NCBI RefSeq assembly: GCF_900176345.1
Contig: NZ_FWXU01000024.1
Span: forward strand, 28,441-92,440
Source: Rhizobium sp. RU36D
GTDB lineage: Bacteria > Pseudomonadota > Alphaproteobacteria > Rhizobiales > Rhizobiaceae
Length of the DNA: 64,000 bases
Direction of reading: 5' to 3'
Position 1 is the stretch's first letter, and each line of letters begins with the position of its first letter. The notes below the pieces were generated by a model. That model had not been told where the DNA came from, searched no databases, and saw nothing but the letters and a program-made list of their open reading frames with translations. Both the position numbers and the translations under genes were made by a program. Shown here in pieces: positions 42,796 to 50,095 of this stretch.

Positions 42796-42826
42796 TTGTA
42801 GGATTCACAGTAGTGCGTTGCGCACT
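42796..42826. promoter_or_regulatory. Candidate tra box and dyad between traA and traC
   Basis: TTGTAGGATTC (42796-42806) equals one side of the dyad before traI. Its right half is only partly conserved (ACAGT instead of TACAA). A perfect dyad AGTGCG-TTG-CGCACT follows at 42812-42826. Both lie 60-90 bases before traC, where divergent TraR control is expected. Confidence 0.55.
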
Positions 42827-42883
42827 CCGCGCTGAAATCTTCTGCCTGACGGCATCGACGTTCAGCGAAAGGATACCAACGGA

Positions 42884-43183
42884 ATGAAAAAGCCTTCCTC
42901 GAAAATCCGCGAAGAAATCGCCAAGCTCCAGGAGCAGCTCAAGGCAGCGGAAACCAGAGAGGCCGAACGGATCGGGCGCATCGCTTTGCGCGCTGGTCTT
43001 GGCGAATTCGAGATAGACGAGACCGAGCTTCAGACGGCCTTCGAGGAGGTGGCGAAACGGTTTCGCGGCGGCCCGACAGCACAAAGTTCTGGATCGAACG
43101 GGAAGGAGAGGGGAGGCGCGAGCATTGGGCAGATTTCGGCGAAGCCGATTTTCGAGGCTCCAGGCGGCTCTGGCGAGGCTTGA
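42884..43183 (+). CDS. traC: Conjugal transfer relaxosome protein TraC
   Basis: This 99-residue protein starts MKKPSSKIREEIAKLQEQLKAAETREAERIGRIALRAGLGEFEIDETELQTAFEEVAKRF. The coiled-coil N-terminus followed by a GRIA-L-R-A-G-L-G patch is typical for TraC of Ti plasmids. The C-terminus is Gly/Ser rich. It is thought to help the TraA relaxase act at oriT. It lies 5 bases before traD and is the first gene of traCDG. Confidence 0.92.
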   Translation: MKKPSSKIREEIAKLQEQLKAAETREAERIGRIALRAGLGEFEIDETELQTAFEEVAKRFRGGPTAQSSGSNGKERGGASIGQISAKPIFEAPGGSGEA

Positions 43184-43187
43184 GCGC

Positions 43188-43403
43188 ATGGCGAGGACGG
43201 CGACATCAGACTCCCGCAAAAAAGACACGCGCGAAAAGATCGAGCTTGGAGGGCTGATCGTGAAGGCTGGCCTTCGGTTCGAAAAGCGGGCCACGCTGCT
43301 CGGCGCTTTGATCGAGCTTGCAGATCGGCTGAAGGCGGAAGCCGGAGAACGTGAGAGACTGAGAGCAATCGGCGCAGAGGCCTTCGGTGATGACGGCGAA
43401 TAG
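43188..43403 (+). CDS. traD: Conjugal transfer protein TraD
   Basis: The protein has 71 residues starting at ATG 43188 (MARTATSDSRKKDTREKIELGGLIVKAGLRFEKRATLLGALIELADRLKAEAGERERL). The phrase R-K-x-D-x-R-E-K-I-E-L-G-G-L-I-V-K-A-G-L is the TraD/conjugal accessory signature. It lies 5 bases after traC and its end overlaps traG by 14 bases. It is a small basic protein presumed to act in the relaxosome; its exact role in Ti plasmids is little known. The upstream open frame is a shadow of traC. Confidence 0.9.
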   Translation: MARTATSDSRKKDTREKIELGGLIVKAGLRFEKRATLLGALIELADRLKAEAGERERLRAIGAEAFGDDGE

Positions 43404-45345
43404 GGTTATTCTCTCCATCCTCCCGCTCATGCTGATGATCGCGGCCGCCGTCGGTTTGACAGGGATCGACAAATCGCTTGCGTTGCTTGGCAAGACTGAG
43501 GCCCAGCGCGCGATGCTCGGCAGGATCGGTATCGCGACGCCATATGTTGCCGCCGCCGCGGTCTGCATCATCGTTCTCTTCGCGGCGGCCGGATCGGCGA
43601 GCATCCGACTCGTTGGCTGGAGCGCGGTCGCAGGGAGTGGCGTCAACATTCTGCTAGCGGCGGCGCGCGAGACATCGCGCCTCACTGCGTTTTCTGACAA
43701 GGTTCCCCAGGGCAAATTCATCCTCGCCTATCTCGATCCAGCCACGATGATCGGAGCGGTTGGTATGCTGATGACGGGATGCTTCGCGCTTCGTGTTGCG
43801 CTGATCGGAAACGCGGCTTTCGTCCGGCCCGAACCCAAGCGGATCGTCGGCAAACGCGCGCTGCACGGAGAGGCCGCGTGGATGACGCTGACCGAGGCCG
43901 AGCGGCTGTTCGGTGCAGCCGGCGGCATCGTGATCGGCGAGCGTTCCCGTGTCGATCGTGATGGCGTAGCCGTTCGTGGGTTCCGCGCCGATGACACGGA
44001 TACCTGGGGTGAAGGAGGAAAAGCGCCATTGCTTTGCTTCGATGGCTCCTTCGGCTCATCTCATGGGATTGTCTTTGCCGGCTCCGGCGGCTTCAAGACG
44101 ACGTCGGTGACAATCCCGACCGCATTCAAATGGGGAGGATCGTTGATCGTGCTCGATCCTTCCAACGAGGTGGCGCCGATGGTATCGAAGCATCGCGAGG
44201 GCGCGGGGCGAAGGATCCGCATCCTCGATCCCCGCCAACCGACGATCGGCTTCAACGCGCTCGCCTGGATCGGGAAATTCGGTGGTACGAAAGAAGAAGA
44301 TATAGCCGCCGTTGCGTCCTGGCTCATGAGCGAGAGTGGACGCGCGAGCGGCGTCCGCGATGATTTCTTTCGAGCGTCCGGTCTTCAACTCCTGACCGCA
44401 ATAATCGCCGACGTCTGCCTTTCCGGCCACACGCCGGCAGAGCAGCAGACGCTTCGCCAGGTGAGGGCCAACCTGTCGGAGCCGGAACCGCAACTTCGCA
44501 AGCGGCTACAGGACATCTACGACAATTCAGAATCGGCGTTCGTGAAGGAAAACGTGGCCGCGTTCGTGAATATGACGCCGGAAACGTTCAGCGGCGTCTA
44601 TGCCAATGCGATCAAGGAGACACATTGGCTATCGTACCAGAACTACGCAGCTCTGGTGTCCGGCTCTGCATTTTCCACGGACGATATCGCGTCAGGCAAG
44701 ACGGACGTGTTCATCAATATCGACCTGAAGACGCTTGAGACGCATGCGGGGCTCGCGCGCGTCATCATCGGCTCGTTCCTCAACGCGATTTACAATCGGG
44801 ATGGAGTGATCGAAGGCCGTGCCCTTTTCCTTCTCGATGAGGTGGCGCGCCTCGGCTACATGCGCATCCTGGAGACAGCGCGCGATGCCGGGCGCAAATA
44901 CGGTATCACCCTGACCCTACTTTATCAGTCCATCGGCCAGCTACGCGAGACATACGGTGGACGTGACGCATCGAGCAAATGGTTCGAGAGCACGAGCTGG
45001 ATTTCATTTGCTGCCATCAACGATCCGGAAACCGCCGAATACATCTCCCGCCGCTGCGGCATGACGACGGTTGAAATCGACCAGGTCAGCCGCAGTTATC
45101 AGGCACGGGGTTCATCGCGGACGCGGTCGAAACAGCTTGCAGCGCGTCCGCTCATCCAGCCCCATGAAGTTCTGCGAATGCGGGCCGACGAACAGATTGT
45201 GTTTACCGCCGGCAATCCGCCGCTCAGATGCGGTCGCGCCATCTGGTTCCGGCGCAACGATATGAAAACCTGCGTCGGGCAAAACCGGTTTCATCAACCG
45301 GCTGCTCGATCGGGTCATCTCTTGAGCAAGGATCAATCGGAGTAG
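43390..45345 (+). CDS. traG: Coupling protein TraG (VirD4-like)
   Basis: This 651-residue type IV coupling ATPase has several N-terminal transmembrane segments (VILSILPLMLMIAAAVGL, then IGIATPYVAAAAVCIIVLFAAAG). The nucleotide-binding domain has GIVFAGSGGFKTTSVTIPTAF near residue 230 (a GSGGFKTT P-loop variant usual for TraG), DPSNEVAPMV near 258, and the Walker B region GRALFLLDEVARLGYM near 480. It links the TraA-DNA complex to the Trb channel. It overlaps traD by 14 bases. GTG 43387 is an alternative start one codon upstream. Confidence 0.95.
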   Translation: MTANRVILSILPLMLMIAAAVGLTGIDKSLALLGKTEAQRAMLGRIGIATPYVAAAAVCIIVLFAAAGSASIRLVGWSAVAGSGVNILLAAARETSRLTAFSDKVPQGKFILAYLDPATMIGAVGMLMTGCFALRVALIGNAAFVRPEPKRIVGKRALHGEAAWMTLTEAERLFGAAGGIVIGERSRVDRDGVAVRGFRADDTDTWGEGGKAPLLCFDGSFGSSHGIVFAGSGGFKTTSVTIPTAFKWGGSLIVLDPSNEVAPMVSKHREGAGRRIRILDPRQPTIGFNALAWIGKFGGTKEEDIAAVASWLMSESGRASGVRDDFFRASGLQLLTAIIADVCLSGHTPAEQQTLRQVRANLSEPEPQLRKRLQDIYDNSESAFVKENVAAFVNMTPETFSGVYANAIKETHWLSYQNYAALVSGSAFSTDDIASGKTDVFINIDLKTLETHAGLARVIIGSFLNAIYNRDGVIEGRALFLLDEVARLGYMRILETARDAGRKYGITLTLLYQSIGQLRETYGGRDASSKWFESTSWISFAAINDPETAEYISRRCGMTTVEIDQVSRSYQARGSSRTRSKQLAARPLIQPHEVLRMRADEQIVFTAGNPPLRCGRAIWFRRNDMKTCVGQNRFHQPAARSGHLLSKDQSE

Positions 45346-45562
45346 CCAATGTGCGATCCGATCTTGCCATTGCGGGAGGATCGTCACCGGAATCGGCGAA
45401 GACTGCTTGTGGGCTTCGTTCGCGCTGGCGAATAAAGCCGTATGCCGAAGGCGGGCCGCCCAACCTTGTCGCGACCCATTCTTCACAGAACTGAATCGAT
45501 CCTGCACAATCGATTCACAAGTCTCGTTGGACGCGAGAGGCAGTTCGCGCGATTTTGAGTGC

Positions 45563-45817
45563 ATGATCACCCAACCTTATCACCTCTATGTCGAACGTAA
45601 GGATGCCAAAAAAAACATGGCCCGCTTCTACGCAATGTCTATCGAACCGAACCTGTTCGGGGAGGCGTGCCTGACGCGGCGATGGGGACGGATTGGGACG
45701 AGCGGTCAGGTGAAAACTCACCAATTCGAAAAAGAACAGGATGCGGTCGTTCTCTTCCTTGATCTTCTCAGGCAAAAACGCCGCCGGGGATATCGGACAG
45801 CCCGCTCCGTCCTATAG
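45563..45817 (+). CDS. WGR domain protein
   Basis: This 84-residue protein starts MITQPYHLYVERKDAKKNMARFYAMSIEPNLFGEACLTRRWGRIGTSGQVKTHQFEKEQDAVVLFLDLLRQKRRRGY. The RRWGRIGTSGQ motif is the diagnostic core of WGR domains, which in PARPs bind DNA ends. Free-standing WGR proteins are common on rhizobial plasmids; their function is little known. It has no obvious ribosome binding site but sits in a clean gap after traG. It may help protect entering single-stranded or nicked DNA, which is inference. Confidence 0.85.
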   Translation: MITQPYHLYVERKDAKKNMARFYAMSIEPNLFGEACLTRRWGRIGTSGQVKTHQFEKEQDAVVLFLDLLRQKRRRGYRTARSVL

Positions 45818-45918
45818 CGGGAAGCGCCCGGCGGTGCTGCCGCTGGCAAGGAAGGTGTGGGGAGCATTGTGCGGACCTTCGCCTTCGCTATGACGGACCC
45901 CTTGCCGTCCAATCTCCG

Positions 45919-46335
45919 CTATCTCGATCGGCGAACGTCCGCAAAGGACTTTCGCCGTGCAATGAATTCGCGCAGAAGCGGCAAAAAGAATGCCTTGCTA
46001 AAGTGACCGAGCGGAGGCTCAGGCTCCAGATAGAATGACCGACCTATGACATCGCTGTTGAACTCATCCAGGATGAGCCACAACGGAAGATCTGCATCGA
46101 GACCTGCGCGCCGCTTTTCGATCGTCGGAATTTCAATGGCGAAGCGATTTCGGTCGGGCATCTTCGTTGTGATTGGAAAGAACAAGACAAGATCGCCGCT
46201 CGCCGTCGAGATCCGAACGCCGACAGCCACAGGACGGTTCTTGCGCCCTGCCGTTTCTCCTGCGTTTGCCTCATGGCTCCACAGATATGGCTACCAGACA
46301 ACCGCAGCCGTCTGCACCTTCTCATATCCGCTCAA
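45919..46335 (-). pseudogene. PemK/MazF-like toxin gene with in-frame nonsense codon
   Basis: Read from TTG 46335, which overlaps the antitoxin stop, the frame begins with a few residues ending AAVVW, then hits TAG at 46291-46293 (codon 15). After the TAG it continues PYLWSHEANAGETAGRKNRPVAVGVRI and FPITTKMPDRNRFAIEIPTIEKRRAGL, a conserved PemK/MazF-like pattern in which the D/E-A-G-E-T-E-G-R-K-x-R-P block is the N-terminal signature. A TAC or TAT tyrosine (V-V-W-Y-P) would be expected at the TAG. An internal GTG 46230 could give a shortened protein lacking this start. I read it as an inactivated toxin partner of the Phd-like gene, though a functional remnant is possible. Confidence 0.65.
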
Positions 46336-46598
46336 CGGCTCGTCTCATCAGACTGGCCGTATGCGTCGACGGCCTCTTCAAATTCAGCAAAGAGCTCGTC
46401 GGGCATGGTCTCCAGTCTGCCCACCGAGCGACGATCCGACTGGCGCATCAGACGTTCGTAATCGTCTATGGTCAGCAACACCAGTCGCGGCTTGTTGCGT
46501 TGTGTGATCGTCACGGGATGTCGGAGTGCCTCGGCGATTATATCCCCGGATTTCCGAGAAAGGTCGCTTGTCGTGTAGGAGCCGTTCCTGTTTGCCAT
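46332..46598 (-). CDS. Phd/YefM-family antitoxin
   Basis: This 88-residue protein starts MANRNGSYTTSDLSRKSGDIIAEALRHPVTITQRNKPRLVLLTIDDYERLMRQSDRR. The first 55 residues are the Phd/YefM N-terminal DNA-binding fold; the acidic rest (LETMPDELFAEFEEAVDAYGQSDETSR) would bind a toxin. Its stop overlaps the start of the downstream toxin frame (TTGA). A 10-bp inverted repeat just upstream is a good autoregulatory site. The antitoxin remains intact although the toxin frame carries a stop. Confidence 0.88.
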   Translation of the reverse strand: MANRNGSYTTSDLSRKSGDIIAEALRHPVTITQRNKPRLVLLTIDDYERLMRQSDRRSVGRLETMPDELFAEFEEAVDAYGQSDETSR

Positions 46599-46632
46599 AT
46601 GGCAAGCCTCGATGGAATCATGGTGAAAGGCT

Positions 46633-46674
46633 GCAATGCTGTCTATATAGGAAATACAGCATTGCCGGAAATCA
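46633..46674. promoter_or_regulatory. Palindromic operator of the phd-like gene
   Basis: GCAATGCTGT and ACAGCATTGC are perfect 10-bp arms (46633-46642 and 46656-46665) separated by 13 bases including TATATAGG. The dyad lies 35 bases upstream of the antitoxin start and overlaps its likely promoter. Phd-type autoregulation is the expected role. Confidence 0.65.
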
Positions 46675-46721
46675 TGTATTCCTTAATCGCACAGTGGTTG
46701 GGTTGGCAGAGATCACCGCCG

Positions 46722-46886
46722 TCAGAACGGCGGCTCCGCATCCAGGCGACCGTCCTGTTCGGCGACGATGACGGCAAGTTCGGCCAGAGCGCATTCCAGC
46801 TCGGTATGGATCTCGCGGCGCTCGCTGACGTCAAACGCATTCCGCAGTTCAGCGCGCAGTTCTTCAATGTGCTGTTCGATGGTCAT
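46722..46886 (-). CDS. Small acidic conserved protein (54 aa)
   Basis: The frame MTIEQHIEELRAELRNAFDVSERREIHTELECALAELAVIVAEQDGRLDAEPPF starts at ATG 46886, nine bases after GGAG; a second in-frame ATG at 46895 is too close to the same site. It is a short, likely two-helix, acidic protein. I recall proteins of this type in rhizobial plasmid accessory regions but do not know a function. It runs toward the antitoxin promoter and shows no frame damage. Confidence 0.65.
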   Translation of the reverse strand: MTIEQHIEELRAELRNAFDVSERREIHTELECALAELAVIVAEQDGRLDAEPPF

Positions 46887-47093
46887 CGTCGTCATCTCCT
46901 GATGTTTGAGAAAGATGACGACCGCCGGCTTGGCGAGTGGGCAGGGTCAAGGAGCGCGCCAGCGACCGCGTGAGCGACCGGCGGGGGAGCCGAAATGCGC
47001 AGCATTTTGGGGGAACCGCCAGGTCCTTGAGGCTGCGCGCGCGACACGGCACACTGCCTCATTCTGAGAAAACCTCCTCTCTCGTGTGGCACC

Positions 47094-47132
47094 AAAAAAG
47101 CCGGAGACGGGCTCGATGCCTGTCTCCGGCTT
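47094..47132 (-). terminator. Rho-independent terminator after DUF736 copy 1
   Basis: An 11-bp perfect stem AAGCCGGAGAC / GTCTCCGGCTT with a 13-base loop is followed on the minus strand by T6. It lies 51 bases after the DUF736 stop. Confidence 0.85.
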
Positions 47133-47182
47133 ATGAAGGGAGAAGAGGGGAGCCCCGCTTTGTCAGGCGGGGCTTGGCCGTC

Positions 47183-47494
47183 TCAGTCGCGGTTCGGGCG
47201 GGACCAGATCAGCTGGTAGCCATCCTCACCTTCGACCTCCGTGAGGGTCGCGTAGATCGGGGCGGGGAAGCTCGGATCGTCGAGCTTGACCGAGAGGTAG
47301 TCGCGGTCTGTCTGTTCGGATCGCTTCTGCCAGGCAGCACCCAGTTCGACTGATCCCGCGAAGATCCGGAACTGAGGACCCTTGTCGGAGGGGTTTTCGA
47401 TGCGGGCGATGCGTGCCTTGACGTTGAGGGCGAGGGTGCGGATGGAGCCGGTGAAGCCGTTTTCGGTAGAGGTGAAGGTGCCGATGGTCGCCAT
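47183..47494 (-). CDS. DUF736 family protein, copy 1
   Basis: This 103-residue protein, MATIGTFTSTENGFTGSIRTLALNVKARIARIENPSDKGPQFRIFAGSVELGAAWQKRSEQTDRDYLSVKLDDPSFPAPIYATLTEVEGEDGYQLIWSRPNRD, is a small beta-barrel DUF736 protein as found on alphaproteobacterial plasmids. GGAATACGACA precedes ATG 47494. It differs from copy 2 by a single residue (N to T near the end). A perfect 6-bp hairpin with an ATGG loop lies 24 bases before the start. The function is unknown; association with conjugative plasmids and integrative elements is established. Confidence 0.92.
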   Translation of the reverse strand: MATIGTFTSTENGFTGSIRTLALNVKARIARIENPSDKGPQFRIFAGSVELGAAWQKRSEQTDRDYLSVKLDDPSFPAPIYATLTEVEGEDGYQLIWSRPNRD

Positions 47495-47803
47495 TGTCGT
47501 ATTCCTTTTTGCTGTTCGGGCCGCTCCATTGCGGCCTCGATGGCAGTCGCAAAGGCCGGTGACGACCGGACCGCACTCATAGGGCCGGAACAACGAGGAG
47601 GGCGGCGCGAAGACACTTTCTTGTTTCGCGAGGAATGACGGCGACCTGGGGTCCCCGCTCGACTGGTCGAGTGGGGTGGGTTGCGGCAGGGGATGAAAGT
47701 TCCGAAGCGCCGTTGCGGGATAAAGGTCGAGGCGCAGCCGGTCTCCGGTCAGACCTGCCCCATCGAGCCCGCACATGGAGCCACGGTGATTACGCAAAGG
47801 GAA
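47185..47803. repeat. 619-bp direct repeat, left copy
   Basis: The sequence from 47185 to 47803 reappears at 49303-49921. By eye I find only two differences (47193 T against G, 47792 A against G). It covers DUF736 and its full leader. The copies bracket the zeta module and HU gene. Confidence 0.92.
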
Positions 47804-47976
47804 TACGACAATGGCGATCCACCTCAGGTCGATTTCGCCAAGATCCTGGATGTCCACGCTTAATCCCGATCTAGCTGATAAATCGCCGGACCTGCCGGTC
47901 ACCCATTCAAAGGATCAACTTGGCTCATTGCGTACCGGATAAAGACTGCTATATTTGGAGAATATCTGGAGCAGAC
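47495..47976. promoter_or_regulatory. Leader and divergent control region of DUF736 copy 1
   Basis: No supported gene apart from a possible 43-codon plus-strand frame at 47811. It contains the leader hairpin 47519-47536 (GGCCGC-tccatt-GCGGCC). A second copy of the RBS/start module GGAATACGACAATGGCGA at 47800-47817 faces the opposite way from the DUF736 start. Confidence 0.55.
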
Positions 47977-48219
47977 ATGGCCAAAGTCGTCGTCAAGAAA
48001 TTTAACAATCCCAAGCTGGGCGCACGGGACACCGCTGTGACACAGAAGCGTGTGCGGGATGTCGACAGCGGTCAGTATGTTACTTTGCGGACGATCGACG
48101 CCCAGAGCAAGACGCTCGGGAAAGATCTGAGCTACGTGTTTAGTAGGAATGTCGACAAGGCACGCCGCGAAAACAAGGCTGTCACTGGCGTTCGTGATCG
48201 TGCTCCCGTCCAAGATTGA
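47977..48219 (+). CDS. Putative antitoxin-like protein upstream of zeta ATPase (80 aa)
   Basis: The frame starts at ATG 47977 after CTGGAGCAGAC: MAKVVVKKFNNPKLGARDTAVTQKRVRDVDSGQYVTLRTIDAQSKTLGKDLSYVFSRNVDKARRENKAVTGVRDRAPVQD. It overlaps the zeta toxin gene start. Similar short proteins precede zeta-type toxins in proteobacteria, where they act as cognate antitoxins. The internal HTH or strand-helix nature is unclear. The location and overlap are the main evidence. Confidence 0.75.
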   Translation: MAKVVVKKFNNPKLGARDTAVTQKRVRDVDSGQYVTLRTIDAQSKTLGKDLSYVFSRNVDKARRENKAVTGVRDRAPVQD

Positions 48220-48811
48220 GCAGCCTGTTTTCCTGATCATTGCTGGTCCGAATGGGTCTGGCAAAAGTAGCGTTTACGCGGATGCCGATCTGGAAATGGA
48301 AGGTCGTTCCGTTTGGATCGTCAACCCGGATCTCCTTGCTGCACGAATTAGCAAGGTGGAAGCAAAGCCGTTGCTGGAAGCAAATCTGACAGCGGTTCAA
48401 CGAATCGAGTTGTGGCTCGAAGCATCCATTAATGTGCACAAAACCATTGGTGTCGAAACTGTCCTTTCGACTGGCAAATACCGACGGCTCGTCGAAACGG
48501 CGAAGTCACTGGGATTCGCCCTGTGGTTCTTATATGTGGTGCTCGACAGCCCCGAACGCTCAATCGAGCGTATCAAACTGCGCGTCGCCAAGGGCGGACA
48601 TCCGGTCCCAGACGAGAAGGTCCGACAGCGATACCAACGTTCTCTCGAGCAGTTCCCTTGGTTCCTTGAGCAAGCGGATAAGGCGTGGATTTGGGACAAC
48701 AGCGGAGCAACGCCGAAAACGATCGGTGAAAAGGCAGACGGAATCATCGAGCTCGACGTCGATGCTCTTGACGTGGTTGCCGAAGCTGTTCGGTCCATAG
48801 CCACTGAATAG
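48194..48811 (+). CDS. Zeta-toxin-like P-loop kinase
   Basis: This protein of about 205 residues has Walker A GPNGSGKSS near residue 17, then WIVNPDLLAARIS (the conserved N-P-D of zeta substrates binding), IGVETVLSTGKYRRLVE, and AKGGHPVPDEKVRQRYQRSLEQFPWF with the Arg that contacts phosphates. In zeta toxins the enzyme phosphorylates UDP-N-acetylglucosamine. I choose GTG 48194, which leaves 26 bases of overlap with the antitoxin; a GTG at 48200 is equally possible and an in-frame start at 48149 would enlarge the overlap. The module lies between two DUF736 repeats. Confidence 0.87.
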   Translation: MIVLPSKIEQPVFLIIAGPNGSGKSSVYADADLEMEGRSVWIVNPDLLAARISKVEAKPLLEANLTAVQRIELWLEASINVHKTIGVETVLSTGKYRRLVETAKSLGFALWFLYVVLDSPERSIERIKLRVAKGGHPVPDEKVRQRYQRSLEQFPWFLEQADKAWIWDNSGATPKTIGEKADGIIELDVDALDVVAEAVRSIATE

Positions 48812-48935
48812 TGGGCTGTATTGTCCTCATTCCTGTGGAGAACGCCCGGATCAACTGACCAATGGTCCAGTGTCGGCGTGACAGCGGGCAACCGCGGTGA
48901 AAATGATTCTCTTCTTGAAAAACGAGGAGAACTCA

Positions 48936-49214
48936 ATGACCACGACCAATGAAATTGCAGATCAGATCGCAACGGACCATAGCCTGACGAAGGCCCAGGG
49001 GAAGGCAATTGTCGAAGCCGTGTTCGCGGCGATTACGAGCGCGGCGACCGCGGGTTCGGAGACTTCAATTCCAGGCTTTGGAAAGTTCAAGGTGAAGGAC
49101 ACACCGGAACGCGAGGCACGCAATCCGTCAACCGGCGCTGCGATTAAGGTTGCGGCTGCAAGGAAGCTCAGCTTCCAGCCTGCCAAGGCTTTGAAGGATG
49201 CCCTGAACAAATAA
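48936..49214 (+). CDS. HU-family DNA-binding protein
   Basis: This 92-residue histone-like protein starts MTTTNEIADQIATDHSLTKAQGKAIVEAVFAAITSAATAGSETSIPGFGKFKVKDTPEREARNPSTGAAIKVAAARKLSFQPAKALKDALNK. The dimerisation helices, IPGFGKFKVKDTPERE and the DNA-arm RNPSTGAAI are all complete. GAGGAGA precedes ATG 48936. Plasmid-encoded HU can stabilise the incoming plasmid or adjust chromatin. It is followed by a plus-strand terminator. Confidence 0.94.
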   Translation: MTTTNEIADQIATDHSLTKAQGKAIVEAVFAAITSAATAGSETSIPGFGKFKVKDTPEREARNPSTGAAIKVAAARKLSFQPAKALKDALNK

Positions 49215-49221
49215 ACAAAGG

Positions 49222-49302
49222 CTCTCACGGGATTAATGGCGGATCCTGTGCTGCTCCAAGTGAGAGTGGCCCCGCTTCTACAGCGGAGCCGATGAGTTTT
49301 TT
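49222..49302 (+). terminator. Terminator after the HU gene
   Basis: GGC-c-CCGCT (49268-49276) pairs with AGCGG-a-GCC (49282-49290) around a short loop and is followed by T6 (49297-49302). An outer 7-bp stem CTCTCAC / GTGAGAG encloses the region. It also abuts the end of DUF736 copy 2. Confidence 0.6.
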
Positions 49303-49612
49303 AGTCGCGGGTCGGGCGGGACCAGATCAGCTGGTAGCCATCCTCACCTTCGACCTCCGTGAGGGTCGCGTAGATCGGGGCGGGGAAGCTCGGATCGTCG
49401 AGCTTGACCGAGAGGTAGTCGCGGTCTGTCTGTTCGGATCGCTTCTGCCAGGCAGCACCCAGTTCGACTGATCCCGCGAAGATCCGGAACTGAGGACCCT
49501 TGTCGGAGGGGTTTTCGATGCGGGCGATGCGTGCCTTGACGTTGAGGGCGAGGGTGCGGATGGAGCCGGTGAAGCCGTTTTCGGTAGAGGTGAAGGTGCC
49601 GATGGTCGCCAT
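49301..49612 (-). CDS. DUF736 family protein, copy 2
   Basis: This 103-residue protein is identical to copy 1 except for one residue (IWSRPTRD instead of IWSRPNRD). The same RBS and leader hairpin (49637-49654) precede it, because the whole leader is part of the repeat. It is convergent with the HU gene and the two coding units nearly touch. The function is unknown. The virtually identical pair points to a recent duplication or recombination rather than separate acquisition. Confidence 0.92.
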   Translation of the reverse strand: MATIGTFTSTENGFTGSIRTLALNVKARIARIENPSDKGPQFRIFAGSVELGAAWQKRSEQTDRDYLSVKLDDPSFPAPIYATLTEVEGEDGYQLIWSRPTRD

Positions 49613-49921
49613 TGTCGTATTCCTTTTTGCTGTTCGGGCCGCTCCATTGCGGCCTCGATGGCAGTCGCAAAGGCCGGTGACGACCGGACCGCACTCATAG
49701 GGCCGGAACAACGAGGAGGGCGGCGCGAAGACACTTTCTTGTTTCGCGAGGAATGACGGCGACCTGGGGTCCCCGCTCGACTGGTCGAGTGGGGTGGGTT
49801 GCGGCAGGGGATGAAAGTTCCGAAGCGCCGTTGCGGGATAAAGGTCGAGGCGCAGCCGGTCTCCGGTCAGACCTGCCCCATCGAGCCCGCACATGGAGCC
49901 ACGGTGATTGCGCAAAGGGAA
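49303..49921. repeat. 619-bp direct repeat, right copy
   Basis: See 47185-47803. After position 49921 the copies diverge completely, as they do before 49303. A single crossover between the two copies would remove the 2,118-bp zeta and HU segment, or amplify it. Confidence 0.92.
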
Positions 49922-50095
49922 ACGACATGGCGAACTGCACGGGGAAACCCAAGTCGAATGGCCTCACCGGTCCGCTATACCCACACGAGCCCCGGGGAAG
50001 ATATGCACCATCGACGCGTGATCTCCGACCAAGTCGGCTTGCGAGACCAATCTGCCGCGATAGAGTTGCGCTGCGATTCGTCGCCTGGAGGAACA
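49613..50095. promoter_or_regulatory. Leader and divergent control region of DUF736 copy 2
   Basis: It contains the leader hairpin (49637-49654) and a plus-strand RBS/start module GGAAACGACATGGCGA (49918 on), an imperfect version of the left copy. A frame from 49927 begins MANCTGKPKSNGLTG, which I do not accept as coding. Confidence 0.45.

Noticed and set aside
47811..47942. 43-codon frame MAIHLRSISPRSWMSTLN...
   Set aside because: Good ribosome binding site, but short and overlapping the upstream part of the antitoxin frame; kept only as part of the leader finding.
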